Assembly (NCBI RefSeq): GCF_000284295.1
Contig: NC_017093.1
Span: forward strand, 8,556,001-8,620,000
DNA: 64,000 bases
Direction of reading: 5' to 3'
Source: Actinoplanes missouriensis 431
Lineage (GTDB): Bacteria; Actinomycetota; Actinomycetes; Mycobacteriales; Micromonosporaceae
Below the pieces are notes generated by a model. It saw only the letters and a program-made list of their open reading frames with translations, did not search any database and was not told the origin of the DNA. Made by a program: the position numbers and the translations under genes. Position 1 is the first letter of the stretch; each line of letters opens with the position of its first letter. This document shows positions 1 through 8,035 of this stretch, in pieces.

Positions 1-1
1 G

Positions 2-2662
2 GGCGACTCCGACGCGTACCGTGCGGCGGCCCTGGTCGCGGCAGCCGGCACCGGCGCTCAGCTGGACACGCTCGTCCCGGTCGCCACCGGCTGGGCGGTC
101 ATCGGCTCGACCGCCATGGTCTCCACCGTGCTCGACGGGGTGGGTGTGGCCGCAGCCCCGGCCCTCTTCCATTGGTTCGACGCCGGTTTCGGCGACGCCA
201 CGGCTCAGAAACGCCTGCTCACCGCCCTCGCTGCCCTCCCTGGTGACGAGGTGATGCGCGGGTTGATCGAGCGGGTCGACGCGAAATACGTGGTGGGTGT
301 GCTGACCGAGGCCGCCGAGCGGGACCCCGAGCGGGCGCTGCGGCTGTTCGCCGAGGGCGCGGCGAAACGCACGATCGCCGACCTGCTGCGCGGGCACGTC
401 CTGGCGCACCCCGGCCTGGTCGAGGAGGTGACGCCCCGGCTCGGCCCGGCGGCCGCCGAGCGGGTCCGGGAGATCGTCGCCGAGGCCCGGTCGCTGGTGA
501 TCGCACCGGCCACCGCGGTGCCGCCGCTGCTGGTCAGCCCGCCGTGGCTGCACCGCGCCAAGGCCGCCAAACCGGTCGTGATCAGCGGCCTGAGCTGCTC
601 CGATCCCGCCGCGGTGCGGTGGCTGCCGGGCGAGCGCGAGCAGTGGCTGGAGACCCCGGTCCATCGCGGCGGCGGCAAGTGGCGGCTCGGGTGGAAACAG
701 ACCGCCGAGCGGATCCTGCAAGGCCGCGGCCAGTGGAACGAGGCGGCCCGCTTCTTCGTCGACGCGCCCGACGACATCGCCCGTGCCACGATGCGTCAGT
801 GGCGCGCCAAGGACTCGTGGGAGGCCGGCCCCTGGCTGCGGGTCGCGGTGGCCCGTTTCCAGCTCGACGCCCTGCCCGCCCTGCTCGACCTGGCGAAACG
901 CGGCTCGGCGGAGCACGCGGCGCTGCTCCTGCCGTTCACCTCACCCGAGGTCGCCGTCGTGATGGCCGACTGGCTGGCCCGCCTCAAGAGCCTGCGCCGC
1001 CTCGCCCTGGCCTGGCTGCTGCGGCACCCGGCCGAGGCCGCGCACGCGCTGATCCCGGCGGCGCTCGGCAAGGCCGGCACGGCGCGCCGCCAGGCCGAGG
1101 GCGCGCTCCTCGCGCTGCACGCGCACGGCAAGACAATCCCCCAGCGGTACGGGCCTGAGGCCGCCGCCGCGATCGAGACACTGCTCGCCACCGACCCGCT
1201 GACGATCCTGCCGGCCCGGATGCCACCGGTCCCTGCCTGGGCCGTTCCCGGGCTGCTGCCGCCGGTGCGACTGCGGGACGGCTCCGGCGCGCTGCCGCCC
1301 GAGTCGATCACCCACCTGATCACGGCTCTCGCGCTGTCCCGGCTGGACAGTCCGTGGGCCGGGCTGGCGATCATCCAGGAGGCGTGCGAGCCGGCCGACC
1401 TCGCCGAGTTCGCGTGGGGCATCTTCCACCGCTGGCAGCTGGCCGGCGCCGAGGCGAAGGAGAACTGGGCGCTCGACGCGCTCGGTCTGCTCGGCGACGA
1501 CGAGACGGTCCGCCGCCTCACCCCGCTGATCCTGGCCTGGCCCGGCGACGGCGGCCATCAGAAAGCGGTGACCGGGGTGAACGTGCTGTCCGCGATCGGC
1601 TCCGACGTCGCCCTGATGCGACTGCACAGCATCGCGCAGCGCGCCAAGTTCAAGGGGCTGAAAGTGGCAGCGCAGACCCGGATGACCGAGGTCGCCGACG
1701 CGCTCGGGCTCACGCCGGAGCAGCTCGCCGACCGGCTCGTCCCCGACTTCGGGCTGGCCGGCGACGGCAGCCTGCGGCTCGACTACGGCACCCGGCAATT
1801 CGTCGTCGGCTTCGACGAGCAGCTCCGCCCGTTCGTCACCGACGCCACCGGCAAGCGGCTCAAGTCGCTGCCCAAGCCGGGCGCGCGCGACGACGCCTCG
1901 TCGGCTCCCGCCGCGTGGAAACGGTTCGCCGCCCTGAAGAAGGACGTCCGGACCGTCGCGGCCGACCAGGTGCGCCGGCTCGAGCAGGCGATGGTCCGCG
2001 GACGGCGCTGGCCGCTCACCGAGTTCCGGCAGTTCCTGGTCGACCACCCGCTGGTCTGGCACATCTCCCGCCGGCTGGTCTGGGCGGTCTTCACCCCGGC
2101 CGGTCCGGTCCCGTTCCGGATCGCCGAGGACCGGACGCTCTCCACCGTGGATGACGAGCCGTTCACCCCGGCCGGCGACGCGGTGGTCGGGATCGCGCAT
2201 CCGCTGGATTTGGGAGCGGGCCTGGCCGCGTGGGCCGACCTGTTCGCCGACTACGAGATCCTGCAGCCGTTTCCGCAGCTCAGCCGGGATACTTTCGGGC
2301 TCACGCCGGAGGAGGCCGCGGGCGGGGCGCTGTCCCGCTTCGAGGGCCTCACGCTGCCCACCACCCGGGTGCTCGGCCTGGAACGCCGCGGCTGGCGTCG
2401 CGAGGAGCCGCAGGACGCCGGCATGCAGTGCCGGATGGAGCTGGTCGTCGCGCCGGGTCTGGAGTTCACCCTGGAGATCGACCCCGGCATCGCGGTCGGT
2501 TCGGTCGACTACTTCCCGGAGCAGAAGGTGACGGCCGCCTACCTGCACGACGGCACGGGCGACCGCTGGCGCCGAGAAGCGCGCGGCGAGGTGGCGCTGG
2601 GCGAGCTCCCGCCGATCGCGGCGTCCGAGCTCCTCCGCGACATGAACACCCTGACCACCTGA
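2..2662 (+). CDS. DUF4132 domain protein, 5' end outside the window
   Basis: The frame is open from base 2 with no stop, so this is the 3' part (886 residues visible) of a larger cytoplasmic protein; the first internal ATG (116) is only the first Met in view. The C-terminal third carries the hallmark of DUF4132 proteins: a segment reading GRRWPLTEFRQFLVDHPL followed by a Trp/Arg/Leu-rich stretch, then an aspartate-rich ending. The middle is helical and Ala/Leu-rich, like HEAT-type repeats. DUF4132 proteins are often paired with WGR domains or AAA+/VWA partners (MolR-like), but those partners would lie upstream and cannot be seen. Biochemical function is unknown. The family call is fairly secure, any role is not. 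Confidence 0.75.
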   Translation, partial: GDSDAYRAAALVAAAGTGAQLDTLVPVATGWAVIGSTAMVSTVLDGVGVAAAPALFHWFDAGFGDATAQKRLLTALAALPGDEVMRGLIERVDAKYVVGVLTEAAERDPERALRLFAEGAAKRTIADLLRGHVLAHPGLVEEVTPRLGPAAAERVREIVAEARSLVIAPATAVPPLLVSPPWLHRAKAAKPVVISGLSCSDPAAVRWLPGEREQWLETPVHRGGGKWRLGWKQTAERILQGRGQWNEAARFFVDAPDDIARATMRQWRAKDSWEAGPWLRVAVARFQLDALPALLDLAKRGSAEHAALLLPFTSPEVAVVMADWLARLKSLRRLALAWLLRHPAEAAHALIPAALGKAGTARRQAEGALLALHAHGKTIPQRYGPEAAAAIETLLATDPLTILPARMPPVPAWAVPGLLPPVRLRDGSGALPPESITHLITALALSRLDSPWAGLAIIQEACEPADLAEFAWGIFHRWQLAGAEAKENWALDALGLLGDDETVRRLTPLILAWPGDGGHQKAVTGVNVLSAIGSDVALMRLHSIAQRAKFKGLKVAAQTRMTEVADALGLTPEQLADRLVPDFGLAGDGSLRLDYGTRQFVVGFDEQLRPFVTDATGKRLKSLPKPGARDDASSAPAAWKRFAALKKDVRTVAADQVRRLEQAMVRGRRWPLTEFRQFLVDHPLVWHISRRLVWAVFTPAGPVPFRIAEDRTLSTVDDEPFTPAGDAVVGIAHPLDLGAGLAAWADLFADYEILQPFPQLSRDTFGLTPEEAAGGALSRFEGLTLPTTRVLGLERRGWRREEPQDAGMQCRMELVVAPGLEFTLEIDPGIAVGSVDYFPEQKVTAAYLHDGTGDRWRREARGEVALGELPPIAASELLRDMNTLTT

Positions 2663-2740
2663 GCGGGCCGGCCCCGCGTGGGGACTTGAGCGGGCCGGCC
2701 CCGCGTGGGGACTTGAGCGGGCCGGCCCCGCGTGGGTACT
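2660..2740. repeat. three tandem 27-bp repeats at the DUF4132 stop codon
   Basis: Three copies of a 27-base unit (2660-2686, 2687-2713, 2714-2740) begin with the last bases of the stop codon. Each contains the palindrome GGGCCGGCCC followed by GCGTGGGGACT. The last copy differs by one base (GGGTACT). The units could form small hairpins after the gene, but there is no T-tract. Confidence 0.85.
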
Positions 2741-2963
2741 TGAGGCGCGCACCGCACCCGAACTCCACACCCTTGGGCGGTGGACACGCGGCGGCCGCAC
2801 GCTGTGGCGTGCGGCCGGGCGGTGAGGGCGGGGGCGGGCGACCGGCGGCGGGGGCAGGCCGCGGCCCGGGGACAGGCTCCGGGGGCCAGGCCGCGGCCCG
2901 GGGACAGGCTCCGGGGGCTGATCGCAGCGCGAGGGCTGGTCGCAGCCGGGGCAGGCTGTGGGA
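2741..2963. other. spacer between convergent genes with hairpin and second tandem repeat
   Basis: This GC-extreme spacer separates the DUF4132 gene from the convergent heme oxygenase gene. It holds a perfect 11-bp hairpin (CGGCCGCACGC, 2792-2802, loop TGTG, complement 2807-2817) and two copies of a 32-base unit (2855-2886 and 2887-2918) containing CCGCGGCCCGGGG. I see no convincing gene in it; the open frames crossing it are compositional. Confidence 0.6.
2792..2817. terminator. perfect 11-bp stem-loop between convergent genes
   Basis: Arms CGGCCGCACGC and GCGTGCGGCCG pair perfectly around a TGTG loop. It lies between the ends of two convergent genes, so a bidirectional terminator role is likely, although there is no T-run on either side, as is common in GC-rich actinobacteria. 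Confidence 0.5.
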
Positions 2964-3617
2964 TCAGGCTGCGGCGGGGATGTCTTCGGGCCAGGCGGCG
3001 CCCAGCTGGGTGAAGATGGCGCCGTTGAAGCCGAAGGCCAGCTGCGCCTCGGCGAGCACCACCTCCAGCTGCTCCTCCGGCAGGTCCAGCGCGTCCAGGC
3101 GCTGACGGTAGGCGGTCTTGTAGGCCTTGGCGTCGGGGATCTGGTCGAAGCGGTAGAAGTGCGTCGCGGCGGCGGGCAGGCCGTACTTCTCGGCGAGGGT
3201 GCGAGCGATCAGCTGGCCGCCGCTCAGGTCGCCGAGGTACCGCACGTAGTGGTGGGCGACGAAGTGCGCCGGGGAGGTGCGGCACTTCTCGCGGAGTCGC
3301 TGGGCGTACCGCTGGGTGGCCTCGACCGGGACGACCTCGGACTCCCAGCCGGTGCCGTGCAGGTGGGCCAGATCGGCCTCCAGGGCGGGCACCCGGAACA
3401 GCGCCGGGTCCGCGAACGCGCCGGCCACCGGGTCGTCGCGCATCGCCCGGGCGGCCGCTTCCAGCTCCCGGTAGATCACCAGGTACTGGGCGGTGAGCTC
3501 GGTGAAACCGGCCACCGGGATGGTGCCCGCCATCAGACGGGAGATGAAGGTCCTGGTCTCGGCCTCACGGTGCTCGACCATGGTGGCGCGACGGATACGG
3601 GCTGCGAAACCGGTCAT
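2964..3617 (-). CDS. hmuO: heme oxygenase (HmuO-like, biliverdin-producing)
   Basis: This 217-residue protein opens the heme ring to release iron, biliverdin and CO in the cytoplasm. It is collinear with corynebacterial HmuO: the proximal histidine lies in the N-terminal EHREAE segment, and the distal-helix glycine signature HHYVRYLGDLSGGQ is intact, followed by the typical FYRFDQIPDAKAYK region. Length is normal for the family. The ATG at 3617 is chosen because AGGAAGGA stands a few bases upstream; a longer frame to 3791 has no ribosome site. It is the last gene of the minus-strand arm of the heme island, 115 bases after the DUF916-type gene, so it would degrade heme imported by HmuTUV. Iron regulation is inferred from the iron box at the head of the arm. 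Confidence 0.93.
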   Translation of the reverse strand: MTGFAARIRRATMVEHREAETRTFISRLMAGTIPVAGFTELTAQYLVIYRELEAAARAMRDDPVAGAFADPALFRVPALEADLAHLHGTGWESEVVPVEATQRYAQRLREKCRTSPAHFVAHHYVRYLGDLSGGQLIARTLAEKYGLPAAATHFYRFDQIPDAKAYKTAYRQRLDALDLPEEQLEVVLAEAQLAFGFNGAIFTQLGAAWPEDIPAAA

Positions 3618-3732
3618 CTCGGCTCGTCCTTCCTGATCTGCGAAGCAGCGGCGAGGCGCGGAGCGGCGGTGCTCAGCGGTCGCGGGGTGGAAGCCCTGCC
3701 GGACTTCCAGTATCGGGGAACCGGAGCGGTCC

Positions 3733-4758
3733 TCATTGGGCGACGCCGGGGGCACGCCGGGTGCGCACCTTTCGGCGGACAAGACGGACAATCAGGTAGA
3801 TCAGTGCGACGCCGAGCAGCGCTACCAGGGCCCAGGGCCAGGCCCAGACGCCGGTGCTGCGGGAGACGGCGGTCAGCTGCTCGTCGAAGGAGGCGGGCAC
3901 GACGCTGACCTCGGCGGCGAGGCGCACCGCCGGCTGCACGCCAGTGATCTTTTCAGTGATCGTCACCGAACCGCCAGGGAGCAGTTCGGGTATCTCCATG
4001 GCGTCCGTCCGAGCGAGTTGCCAGCCGAACGGGCCGTTGACACGAACCGCTCCGGAGCCGCTGAGCCGCAGGTTCCCGGTGTTGCGGACCAGGTAGCTCA
4101 CGGTCATCGTGCCGCCGTCGGCCGGGTTCGCGGACTGGCTGTACTCCAGCCGTACCGTGTCGATCTTCATGCTCGGCGTGGTGGCGCCGGCCACGGTGAG
4201 GTAGACGCGGGCCGCGATGCGGCGGTCCACCAGCACCTTCTGGCCGTTCGCGTCGACCTGTTCCTCGGCGATCGAGGCGATCACCCCGCCGGCGTGGTCA
4301 CCGGGGGTGGCGTTGTCCGGGATCGTGACCGAGAACGGCACGTCGAGACGGGTGTTCGCGGGGACCGTGTACTGCTTCGCGCCGAGCCCGATCCAGGAAC
4401 CGATGTCGGTGGGTTGCTGTGCGGCGGCGAGCAGGGCGAACGAGCCGTCGTCGGTGGTGTACGCGTCGGTCCCGTACACGGAGAAGGTCTGGGGCTTGGT
4501 GGTGAGGTTGGTGATGCCGACGTAGTCGGTGATCCGCTCGCCGGGGTTCGCGCGCCGGATGATGAAGTCCCGCCCGTCCGGGCCCTTCGCGCTCGACGGC
4601 TGCACCGACCAGCGCACGCCGGTGTCACCCGGGGCGGCCAGAGCGGGCACGGCTGCGCGGGCGGGCACGGCCGCAGCAGCGGGGGAAGCCGAGGCGGGCG
4701 TGGCGGCCAGGATCGGCGCCACGGCGAGAGCGGCGGCCAGGAGGCCCCGGACGAACAT
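3733..4758 (-). CDS. WxL-interacting (DUF916-type) cell-surface protein
   Basis: A 341-residue exported, membrane-anchored protein. It has a signal peptide (residues 1-25, ending in TPASASP), an Ala-rich linker, an extracellular beta region with the RANPGERITDYVGITNLT and PGDHAGGVIASI motifs typical of the DUF916 / WxL peptidoglycan-binding family, a transmembrane helix (about residues 305-327) and a short basic tail (RRKVRTRR). Proteins of this family bind peptidoglycan and hold WxL-domain partners at the wall. The gene directly upstream encodes an HtaA protein with a WxL-like C-terminus, a fitting partner. The ATG has AAGGAG seven bases upstream. An intercistronic hairpin (4783-4815) lies between the two genes. 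Confidence 0.75.
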   Translation of the reverse strand: MFVRGLLAAALAVAPILAATPASASPAAAAVPARAAVPALAAPGDTGVRWSVQPSSAKGPDGRDFIIRRANPGERITDYVGITNLTTKPQTFSVYGTDAYTTDDGSFALLAAAQQPTDIGSWIGLGAKQYTVPANTRLDVPFSVTIPDNATPGDHAGGVIASIAEEQVDANGQKVLVDRRIAARVYLTVAGATTPSMKIDTVRLEYSQSANPADGGTMTVSYLVRNTGNLRLSGSGAVRVNGPFGWQLARTDAMEIPELLPGGSVTITEKITGVQPAVRLAAEVSVVPASFDEQLTAVSRSTGVWAWPWALVALLGVALIYLIVRLVRRKVRTRRAPGVAQ

Positions 4759-4782
4759 GTTGCTCCTTACGATGGGGCCGGG

Positions 4783-4815
4783 CCGGCCGGGAATAATTGC
4801 GGTATTCCCGGCCGG
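4783..4815 (-). other. intercistronic stem-loop between htaA-like and DUF916-type genes
   Basis: Arms CCGGCCGGGAATA (4783-4795) and TATTCCCGGCCGG (4803-4815) form a perfect 13-bp stem with a 7-base loop. It sits after the htaA-like stop codon and before the Shine-Dalgarno site of the next gene on the same strand. No T-run follows, so partial termination or mRNA processing that alters the ratio of the two products is more likely than a full terminator. Confidence 0.55.
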
Positions 4816-4836
4816 TTCCCTCGCCCTGGAACGAGA

Positions 4837-6018
4837 TCAGGCGAGCGTCAGGGTGAGAACGGCGCTGTACTCACCGGCCGCGCTGGACTCGGGGATGCCG
4901 AGTTCGAGGGCGGCGCCGCAGGTGGAGCTGCCGAGGCTGCTGCCGGTCTCCGCGCTGCAGAGGGTGCGGCTGGCGCCGAGGCCGGTGCCGGGCGCGACCG
5001 GGTTGCCGGCCGTGACCTTGTTGCTGACGCCGGCGGCGTCGACGAGCGAGCCGTCGACCACCTTGGCGTTCGGGGTCCAGCCGAGGTTGGCGGCCGGGAT
5101 CTTGCCGCCACCGGTCGACGAGAAGTCGGTGACCTGGCCGACCAGGTCCCAGCCGGAGTTGGTGCCGCGCAGGTCGCTGACCGTGACCGCGTTGAGCGAG
5201 CCGGACGCGGTCTGGCCCGGGGTGGCGGCGGAGAGCGCCACGTTGGAGCCGGCCGACGTCAGGGTCAGCGCGCCACCGGTGACCGCCGCCTTGATCGTCT
5301 GCGACGCGGAGCTGTTACCCGGCTCCGGGTCGGTCGGATCGGTGGGGTCGGTCGGGTCCGTCGGGTCCGTGGGGTCGGTCGGATCCGTCGGGTCGGTCGG
5401 GTCCGTGGCCTCGGCCGAGGCCGTCGCCGTGATCGGGTCGAGCGCCGCGCCGGCCGAGTAGAAGCCGGTGAACGCCTTCGCACCCGCATCGGTGAGGGTG
5501 GACGCCAGGTTCGAGAACGAGACGGCGCCGTCGGTGACCGTCGGGGCGGTGGTCACCACCGAAGCGATCTCGGCCTGCTCCTGGTCGGACTGGACGACCC
5601 CGCCGTTGACGAGTTCGACGTCGGCCTTGAGCGCGCCGGTGCCGTCGCCGTCGACCACGAGGGTCGGGTTGGCGAGGGTGATCTGGAAGAAGTGCGCCGG
5701 GTACGAGAACACCACGGTGCCCTTGTAGTTCACGGTCGCGGTGCCGGCGGCGGCGTCGTACGTGCCGCCCTTGGCCGTGAAGTCGAAGGTGCCGTCGGCG
5801 TTCCGGGTGGCGCCGTCGCTCAGCGCGATCGGCGGGGTGCCGTTACCGGTCGAGATGTATGCCCGGAACGACGCCTTGAAACCCCAGTCCAGGCTGCCGC
5901 CGGCCACCTTGACCGATGCCGCCTGGGCGGGGCTGATCCCGGTCAGCGCCGCGGCGGCGCCGATCGCGATCGCGCCGGCGAACAGTGCGACCCGCTTCGG
6001 GCCGTTGGTTGTGCCCAT
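4837..6018 (-). CDS. HtaA-domain heme-binding protein with TDP linker and WxL-like tail
   Basis: A 393-residue secreted protein. Residues 1-34 are a signal peptide ending SPAQA. The next ~170 residues are one HtaA domain (starts VKVAGGSLDWGFKASFRAY; later SDGATRNADGTFDF and the Tyr/Gly strands typical of CR domains), which binds heme in corynebacterial HtaA/HtaB. Nine TDP tripeptides form a stiff linker (DNA 5326-5406). The C-terminal half carries DLRGTNSGWDL, matching the first signature of WxL domains, which attach non-covalently to the wall. No sortase signal or membrane helix follows. The start has GGGAAGGGA upstream and an iron box about 120 bases away. It probably captures heme at the surface and passes it to HmuT. 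The HtaA call is firm, the WxL reading is inference. Confidence 0.82.
   Translation of the reverse strand: MGTTNGPKRVALFAGAIAIGAAAALTGISPAQAASVKVAGGSLDWGFKASFRAYISTGNGTPPIALSDGATRNADGTFDFTAKGGTYDAAAGTATVNYKGTVVFSYPAHFFQITLANPTLVVDGDGTGALKADVELVNGGVVQSDQEQAEIASVVTTAPTVTDGAVSFSNLASTLTDAGAKAFTGFYSAGAALDPITATASAEATDPTDPTDPTDPTDPTDPTDPTDPTDPEPGNSSASQTIKAAVTGGALTLTSAGSNVALSAATPGQTASGSLNAVTVSDLRGTNSGWDLVGQVTDFSSTGGGKIPAANLGWTPNAKVVDGSLVDAAGVSNKVTAGNPVAPGTGLGASRTLCSAETGSSLGSSTCGAALELGIPESSAAGEYSAVLTLTLA
5326..5406 (-). repeat. nine 9-bp repeats encoding Thr-Asp-Pro
   Basis: Nine successive 9-base units encode TDP in the linker of the HtaA protein. Codon choice varies between units (GTC/ATC, CGT/GGT on the plus strand), so the repeat is under amino-acid constraint and not a recent perfect expansion. 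Confidence 0.9.
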
Positions 6019-6137
6019 GCTCGTTGTCCCTTCCCAAAGAAGCCCGCACAGGCCGCTGAGGCCCTGCAGAGGCCGGGGTAAGCCCTGCAAGAGCCGGTGA
6101 AGCCGATGTGGGCGGACGCTCGCGAGTTCGAGCGAGG

Positions 6138-6156
6138 TTAGGCTAGCCTCACCTAA
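6138..6156. promoter_or_regulatory. IdeR/DtxR iron box in divergent heme promoter region
   Basis: The 19-mer TTAGGCTAGCCTCACCTAA closely matches the DtxR/IdeR consensus (TTAGGTTAGSCTAACCTAA), differing at only a few positions. It sits between the htaA-like gene (minus, 120 bases away) and the surface protein-hmuTUV arm (plus, 54 bases away). Fe-loaded IdeR would repress both arms. The match is seen; binding is inferred from the family. Confidence 0.9.
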
Positions 6157-6160
6157 ACCC

Positions 6161-6180
6161 GTGATCAAAAGCAAGATCAC
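6161..6180. promoter_or_regulatory. GTGATC-N8-GATCAC dyad beside the iron box
   Basis: A perfect 6-bp inverted repeat with an 8-base AT-rich spacer lies 4 bases from the iron box and 30 bases before the plus-strand start. It could bind a second regulator, for instance one that senses heme, or be a chance palindrome in the leader. Confidence 0.4.
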
Positions 6181-6209
6181 TCAGGCTGAAAAATCGCTGG
6201 AGGACTACG

Positions 6210-7007
6210 GTGCGCATCGGCCGGATAACCGCATTCGCGGCCCTGGCGCTACTGATGGTGGCCGTGTCGGGCACGCCCGCACAGGCCGCGAAACGACTCA
6301 CCGTCTCGAAGACGAAAGGCTTGGACCGGGCCGGCGAGACGGTCACCGTCACCGGCCGCGGATACGACACCAGCAAGGGCATCTACGTCGCGTTCTGCCT
6401 GGACAACGGCGCTGGAGTGATGCCCTCGCCGTGCGGCGGCGGCGCGGACATGTCGGGCAGCTCAGGCGCGTCCGTCTGGATCTCGTCGAACCCGCCGTCC
6501 TATGCGGAGGGATTGACGAAGCCGTACGGCAAGGGTGGATCGTTCCGAGTCTCCGTCAAGGTGAGCCAGATGATCGGCGATGTCGACTGCGCCGTTCGCG
6601 GCTGCGCGATCGTCACCCGCAATGACCACACTCGTACCAGCGATCGGTCCCAGGATGTCCGCATTCCGGTGCGGTTCGCCGCCGTGAAGACCACCGGCGG
6701 AGCGGCCCGGCCCGCCACCACCGCCGCGCCCGCTTCCACGGCCGGCGTGAAGTCCACCACAGCGACCACGCCGAACGGCTCCAAGACCCCGGTCGGCCCG
6801 CCGACCGGCCGCCTCGCGACGGCCGCTCCCCCGGACGCCCTCGCCACCACCCCCGCCGCGGTGACGGTCGCCGAGCCGATGCTCAGCCGCACCAGCACCG
6901 CGACACCACTCGGCCACTGGTGGGCGATCGGCGGCGCGTTCCTCGTCGGCATGCTCGCCACCGCCGTGACCGGCCGGATCCGGCGTCGCAAGCAGGAGAA
7001 AGCATGA
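6210..7007 (+). CDS. membrane-anchored surface protein of the heme island
   Basis: 265 residues; starts at GTG with GGAGG six bases upstream. It has a signal peptide (to about residue 26, TPAQAA), a beta-rich Ig-like domain (about 28-155) with four cysteines likely forming disulfides (FCLDN, SPCGG, VDCAVRGC), a Pro/Thr/Ala-rich stalk (160-225), a transmembrane helix (about 235-255) and a basic tail RIRRRKQEKA. The N-terminal LTVSKTKGLDRAGETVTVTGRGYD resembles domains found next to HtaA domains in other actinobacteria. It is the first gene of the hmuTUV operon (4-base overlap with hmuT) and downstream of the iron box, so a role as heme receptor or relay is plausible. I do not recognise a named gene. 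Confidence 0.6.
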   Translation: MRIGRITAFAALALLMVAVSGTPAQAAKRLTVSKTKGLDRAGETVTVTGRGYDTSKGIYVAFCLDNGAGVMPSPCGGGADMSGSSGASVWISSNPPSYAEGLTKPYGKGGSFRVSVKVSQMIGDVDCAVRGCAIVTRNDHTRTSDRSQDVRIPVRFAAVKTTGGAARPATTAAPASTAGVKSTTATTPNGSKTPVGPPTGRLATAAPPDALATTPAAVTVAEPMLSRTSTATPLGHWWAIGGAFLVGMLATAVTGRIRRRKQEKA

Positions 7008-8035
7008 GAATCCGCCATGTCGCCGTGACCCTCGCGGCGACCGTCGCCCTGACCGCCGGCTGCACCTCGGTGAGCGAGATCGGACCCGAGACCGAAGCGG
7101 CCGCGGCAGGCGGCAACGGCTGCGGTGTCACCACCGCGAAGCTCGCGGACGAGAACATCACCCCGCTCGACCCGGCGCCCACCCCGAAACTGCCGGTCAC
7201 CGTGAATTCCGCGGACAAGCGCAAGGTCACCGTGAAGAGCGCCGACCGGATCCTCGCGGTCAACCTCTACGGCTCGCTCGGCGAGATTGTCTTCAGCCTC
7301 GGCCTGGGCGACCGGGTGGTGGGCCGGGACACCTCGACCACGTTCCCGGCCGCGGGGAAACTGCCGCTCGTCACGCCGCAGGGACACGACCTGTCGGCCG
7401 AGGCGATCCTGAAACTGAACCCGACCGTCCTGATCGCCGACGACAGCATCGGACCGCCGACCGTGCTGAAGCAGATCCGCGACGCCGGCATCCCGGTCGT
7501 GATCATCGATGACGAGCAGACCCTCGCCGCGGTGCCCGAGCACATCCGGGCCGTCGCGGCCGCGCTCGGCGTGCCCGAGGCCGGTGAGCGGCTCGTCGAA
7601 CGGGTCCAGTCGGAGATCGACGCGGCCCGGAAGACGGCGCCCGCGGGCGGCACCCCATCGAGGATCGCGTTCCTCTACGTCCGCGGCACCGCCGGGGTCT
7701 TCCTGATCGGCGGCAAGGGCGCCGGCTCGGACTCGATGATCGAGGCGATCGGCGCGGTGGACGCGGGCAGCGCCATCGGGCTCACGAAGTTCCGCCCGCT
7801 GACCAGCGAAGGCCTGATCAACGCGGCGCCGGACGTGCTGCTGGTGATGACCGAGGGCCTGAATTCGGTGGACGGCGTGGACGGCCTGCTCAAGCTGCCC
7901 GGTGTCGCGCAGACCCCGGCCGGCGCCAACCGCCGGATCGTGGACATGGACGACGGGATCCTGCTCAACTTCGGCGCTCGGACCGGCAAGGCTGTCGAGG
8001 CGCTCGCGAAGGCGGTCTACGGCCCGTGCAGCTGA
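7004..8035 (+). CDS. hmuT: heme ABC transporter substrate-binding lipoprotein
   Basis: 343 residues. The lipobox LTAGC places the mature Cys near residue 20. The body is a class III periplasmic-binding fold: RILAVNLYGSLGEIVFSLGLGDRVVGRDTST, then LKLNPTVLIADDSIGP and a C-terminal lobe with LINAAPDVLLVM. This is the arrangement of HmuT, which hands heme to HmuU at the outer face of the membrane. The start ATG overlaps the stop of the preceding gene by 4 bases and follows AGGAG at a good distance. The gene overlaps hmuU by 10 bases. The heme role (not vitamin B12 or siderophore) rests on the HtaA and heme oxygenase neighbours. Confidence 0.9.
   Translation: MRIRHVAVTLAATVALTAGCTSVSEIGPETEAAAAGGNGCGVTTAKLADENITPLDPAPTPKLPVTVNSADKRKVTVKSADRILAVNLYGSLGEIVFSLGLGDRVVGRDTSTTFPAAGKLPLVTPQGHDLSAEAILKLNPTVLIADDSIGPPTVLKQIRDAGIPVVIIDDEQTLAAVPEHIRAVAAALGVPEAGERLVERVQSEIDAARKTAPAGGTPSRIAFLYVRGTAGVFLIGGKGAGSDSMIEAIGAVDAGSAIGLTKFRPLTSEGLINAAPDVLLVMTEGLNSVDGVDGLLKLPGVAQTPAGANRRIVDMDDGILLNFGARTGKAVEALAKAVYGPCS

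Noticed and set aside
941..2800. 619-residue open frame antisense to the DUF4132 gene
   Set aside because: Composition is Arg/Pro/Gly-rich with no domain; it is the shadow of a GC3-rich gene and runs into the repeat spacer.
5326..5406. TDP repeat considered as a CRISPR or satellite array
   Set aside because: Nine-base coding units with no spacers; it encodes a protein linker.
3736..6081. 781-residue plus-strand frame across the DUF916-type and HtaA genes
   Set aside because: Gly/Arg/Val-rich without any fold; the opposite strand carries signal peptides, ribosome sites and known domains.
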